Positions 7,334 to 7,344 of a stretch of DNA of 7,344 nt are shown one piece after another. Source of the stretch: Anaerolineae bacterium (lineage in GTDB: Bacteria > Chloroflexota > Anaerolineae > JAADDB01). The stretch is from contig WGAA01000026.1 of the NCBI GenBank assembly GCA_015489285.1, forward strand, positions 1 to 7,344. The letters run 5' to 3'. Positions within the stretch are counted from its first letter, which is position 1. Each line of letters opens with the position of its first letter. A program made the translations under genes and the position numbers. Under the pieces are notes generated by a model. The model searched no databases. It had not been told where the DNA came from and saw only the letters and a program-made list of their open reading frames with translations.

Positions 7334-7344
7334 ACGCATAACGC
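7334..7344. repeat. Possible start of heptad array D (ACGCATA), cut by window edge
   Basis: One ACGCATA unit (7334-7340) is followed by ACGC, the first four bases of a second unit, and then the window ends. It fits the pattern of arrays A-C but is too short to be sure alone. Confidence 0.4.

Overview
The window is GC-rich bacterial chromosome in which every supported gene lies on the minus strand. It reads from right to left as two compact gene groups. The style of several proteins suggests Chloroflexota, perhaps an Anaerolineae-like and possibly thermophilic lineage. These are a GT2 enzyme with its NPDTE and GEDLDWAYR motifs and a family-specific insert, a PRPP synthetase with the GRSDKK variant, and an S9 peptidase starting YGLWESP. 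This placement comes from recognising family style, not from a search.

Right edge (7121-7344): a 224-base non-coding stretch upstream of the ABC genes. It is built from four different 7-bp tandem arrays, all of the form ACGNNNN, separated by copies of a GTTGGCG module (two in one orientation, two inverted). It is the most unusual part of the window. No convincing promoter is visible in it.

Group 1 (7120 down to 4996): an ABC ATPase of the NatA/YhaQ type overlaps by 14 bases an ABC-2 permease of the NatB/YhaP type. Together they should form one membrane exporter of unknown substrate.

Between the groups (4825-4995): a consensus TATAAT box with a weak -35, an 8-bp palindrome in the promoter spacer, and two GC-rich hairpins in the predicted leader. 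This is probably the start of the second transcription unit.

Group 2 (4824 down to beyond position 1): ribose-phosphate pyrophosphokinase (prs), a cytoplasmic S9 prolyl-oligopeptidase-family peptidase, a GT2 glycosyltransferase and a polyprenyl-phosphate sugar transferase cut by the window edge. Gaps are 23, 20 and -4 bases, so cotranscription is likely. The last two genes belong to cell-surface polysaccharide or glycan synthesis: the membrane transferase loads the first sugar phosphate onto undecaprenyl phosphate and the GT2 enzyme adds a later sugar. The link of prs and the peptidase to that pathway is only positional.

I see no transposase, CRISPR array, tRNA, rRNA or defence gene. The coding part is ordinary; the repeat-built intergenic region is the candidate for something not well described.
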